Source: Candidatus Omnitrophota bacterium
Lineage (GTDB): Bacteria > Omnitrophota > Koll11 > Aquiviventales > Aquiviventaceae
Direction of reading: 5' to 3'
Assembly (NCBI GenBank): GCA_016196415.1
Contig: JACPXS010000016.1
Location: forward strand, 1 to 13,608
DNA length: 13,608 bases
The position numbers and the translations under genes were made by a program. The notes beneath the pieces are model-generated. The model searched no databases and was not told where the DNA came from. It saw nothing but the letters and a program-made list of their open reading frames with translations. This document shows, one piece after another, positions 13,409-13,608 of the stretch. Numbering within the stretch: the stretch's first letter is position 1; the number at the start of each line of letters is the position of its first letter.

Positions 13409-13438
13409 TTGACAGCCAGACCGTGCGTTGGGTATACT
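13409..13438 (+). promoter_or_regulatory. Strong sigma70-type promoter firing rightward
   Basis: TTGACA (13409-13414) and TATACT (13433-13438) are separated by 18 bp. The -35 is a perfect consensus and the -10 matches five of six. Transcription would begin near 13445. It is divergent from the Memo-AMMECR1 gene. This is the best promoter in the window. Confidence 0.75.
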
Positions 13439-13444
13439 AACGGT

Positions 13445-13608
13445 TGTTCGGAGTGGCGCAGAGGGCTTTTGGGAGTCGTTCACCAGAAGCTTCCCCTGCC
13501 AAGTGCGCTGCAACAGCTTGAAAACCTTGTGGTTATGAAGACGCGGCGCGTACGAGGTACGAGGAATTAATTCGGTTCGTGCAGGACAAGAAGGTTCGAA
13601 AGCCGTTC
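13445..13608 (+). other. Structured leader or small-RNA region; no supported ORF start
   Basis: Directly downstream of the strong promoter is a rod-like hairpin at 13458-13499. GCAGAGGG pairs with CCCCTGC and, above it, CTTTTGG (13466-13472) pairs with CCAGAAG (13483-13489) around a 10-nt loop. From 13534 the only ATG opens an 11-codon ORF (MKTRRVRGTRN). Another frame reads EELIRFVQDKKVRKPF to the edge but has no usual start codon after its upstream stop. I match no known riboswitch, tmRNA, 6S or tRNA. It is either a 5' leader of a gene beyond the edge or an RNA gene. Confidence 0.45.
13550..13580. repeat. Heptamer GTACGAG pair with adjoining palindrome
   Basis: GTACGAG occurs twice in tandem (13550-13563). 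It is followed by an imperfect palindrome centred on GAATTAATTC, whose flanks ACGA (13559-13562) and TCGT (13577-13580) pair. Small, but it shows the same 7-bp spacing as the repeat tracts near livK and livH. Confidence 0.4.

Noticed and set aside
13592..13608. GGTTCGAAAGCC near the right edge as a tRNA T-arm
   Set aside because: No acceptor, D or anticodon arms can be arranged around it within the window.

Overview
The window suggests a high-GC, Gram-negative-type bacterium from a poorly characterised lineage. Supporting signs are a lipoprotein signal with a lipobox, a secreted Memo protein, a mitochondrial-type aconitase, a proton-pumping pyrophosphatase, many intergenic short-period repeats and candidate leaderless starts. 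No rRNA, tRNA, CRISPR array, transposase or phage gene is visible. The phylum cannot be fixed from this sequence alone; an uncultured lineage known from metagenomes would fit.

Minus strand, about 10236 down to 1, seven co-directional genes in transcription order: aconitase (acn), a divergent Ppx/GppA-family protein, a DUF502 membrane protein, a K+-independent H+-translocating pyrophosphatase (hppA), then the branched-chain amino-acid ABC transporter genes livK (lipoprotein binding protein), livH and livM (cut by the left edge). The livG and livF ATPases would be expected beyond position 1. Gaps are short (70, 38, 13 and about 14 bp) as far as livK; the later gaps are filled with repeats. The block joins a TCA enzyme, two phosphoanhydride-related proteins, a PPi-driven proton pump and amino-acid uptake.

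Plus strand, 10268-11797: a leaderless-looking 148-aa membrane-anchored protein of unknown function overlaps by ATGA a multi-span HTTM-like/DCC thiol-disulfide oxidoreductase gene. That second gene is split by an apparent frameshift near 11036-11075. Its 3' end overlaps by 46 bp the end of a convergent minus-strand gene (13350-11752), which encodes a secreted fusion of the Memo and AMMECR1 domains.

Right edge: a strong sigma70-type promoter (13409-13438) fires rightward into a structured leader or RNA whose gene lies outside the window.

The non-coding DNA is the most unusual part. It holds (i) a 164-bp MITE-like palindrome with terminal inverted repeats and a 10-bp flanking direct repeat (979-1162); (ii) a 169-bp palindrome enclosing several internal hairpins in the putative acn leader (10042-10210); (iii) a mirror-symmetric double -10 region between the divergent acn and 10268 genes; and (iv) several families of degenerate 7-8-bp tandem repeats at gene junctions, some of which run into coding sequence and supply the start region of LivK and the tail of the Ppx-like protein.
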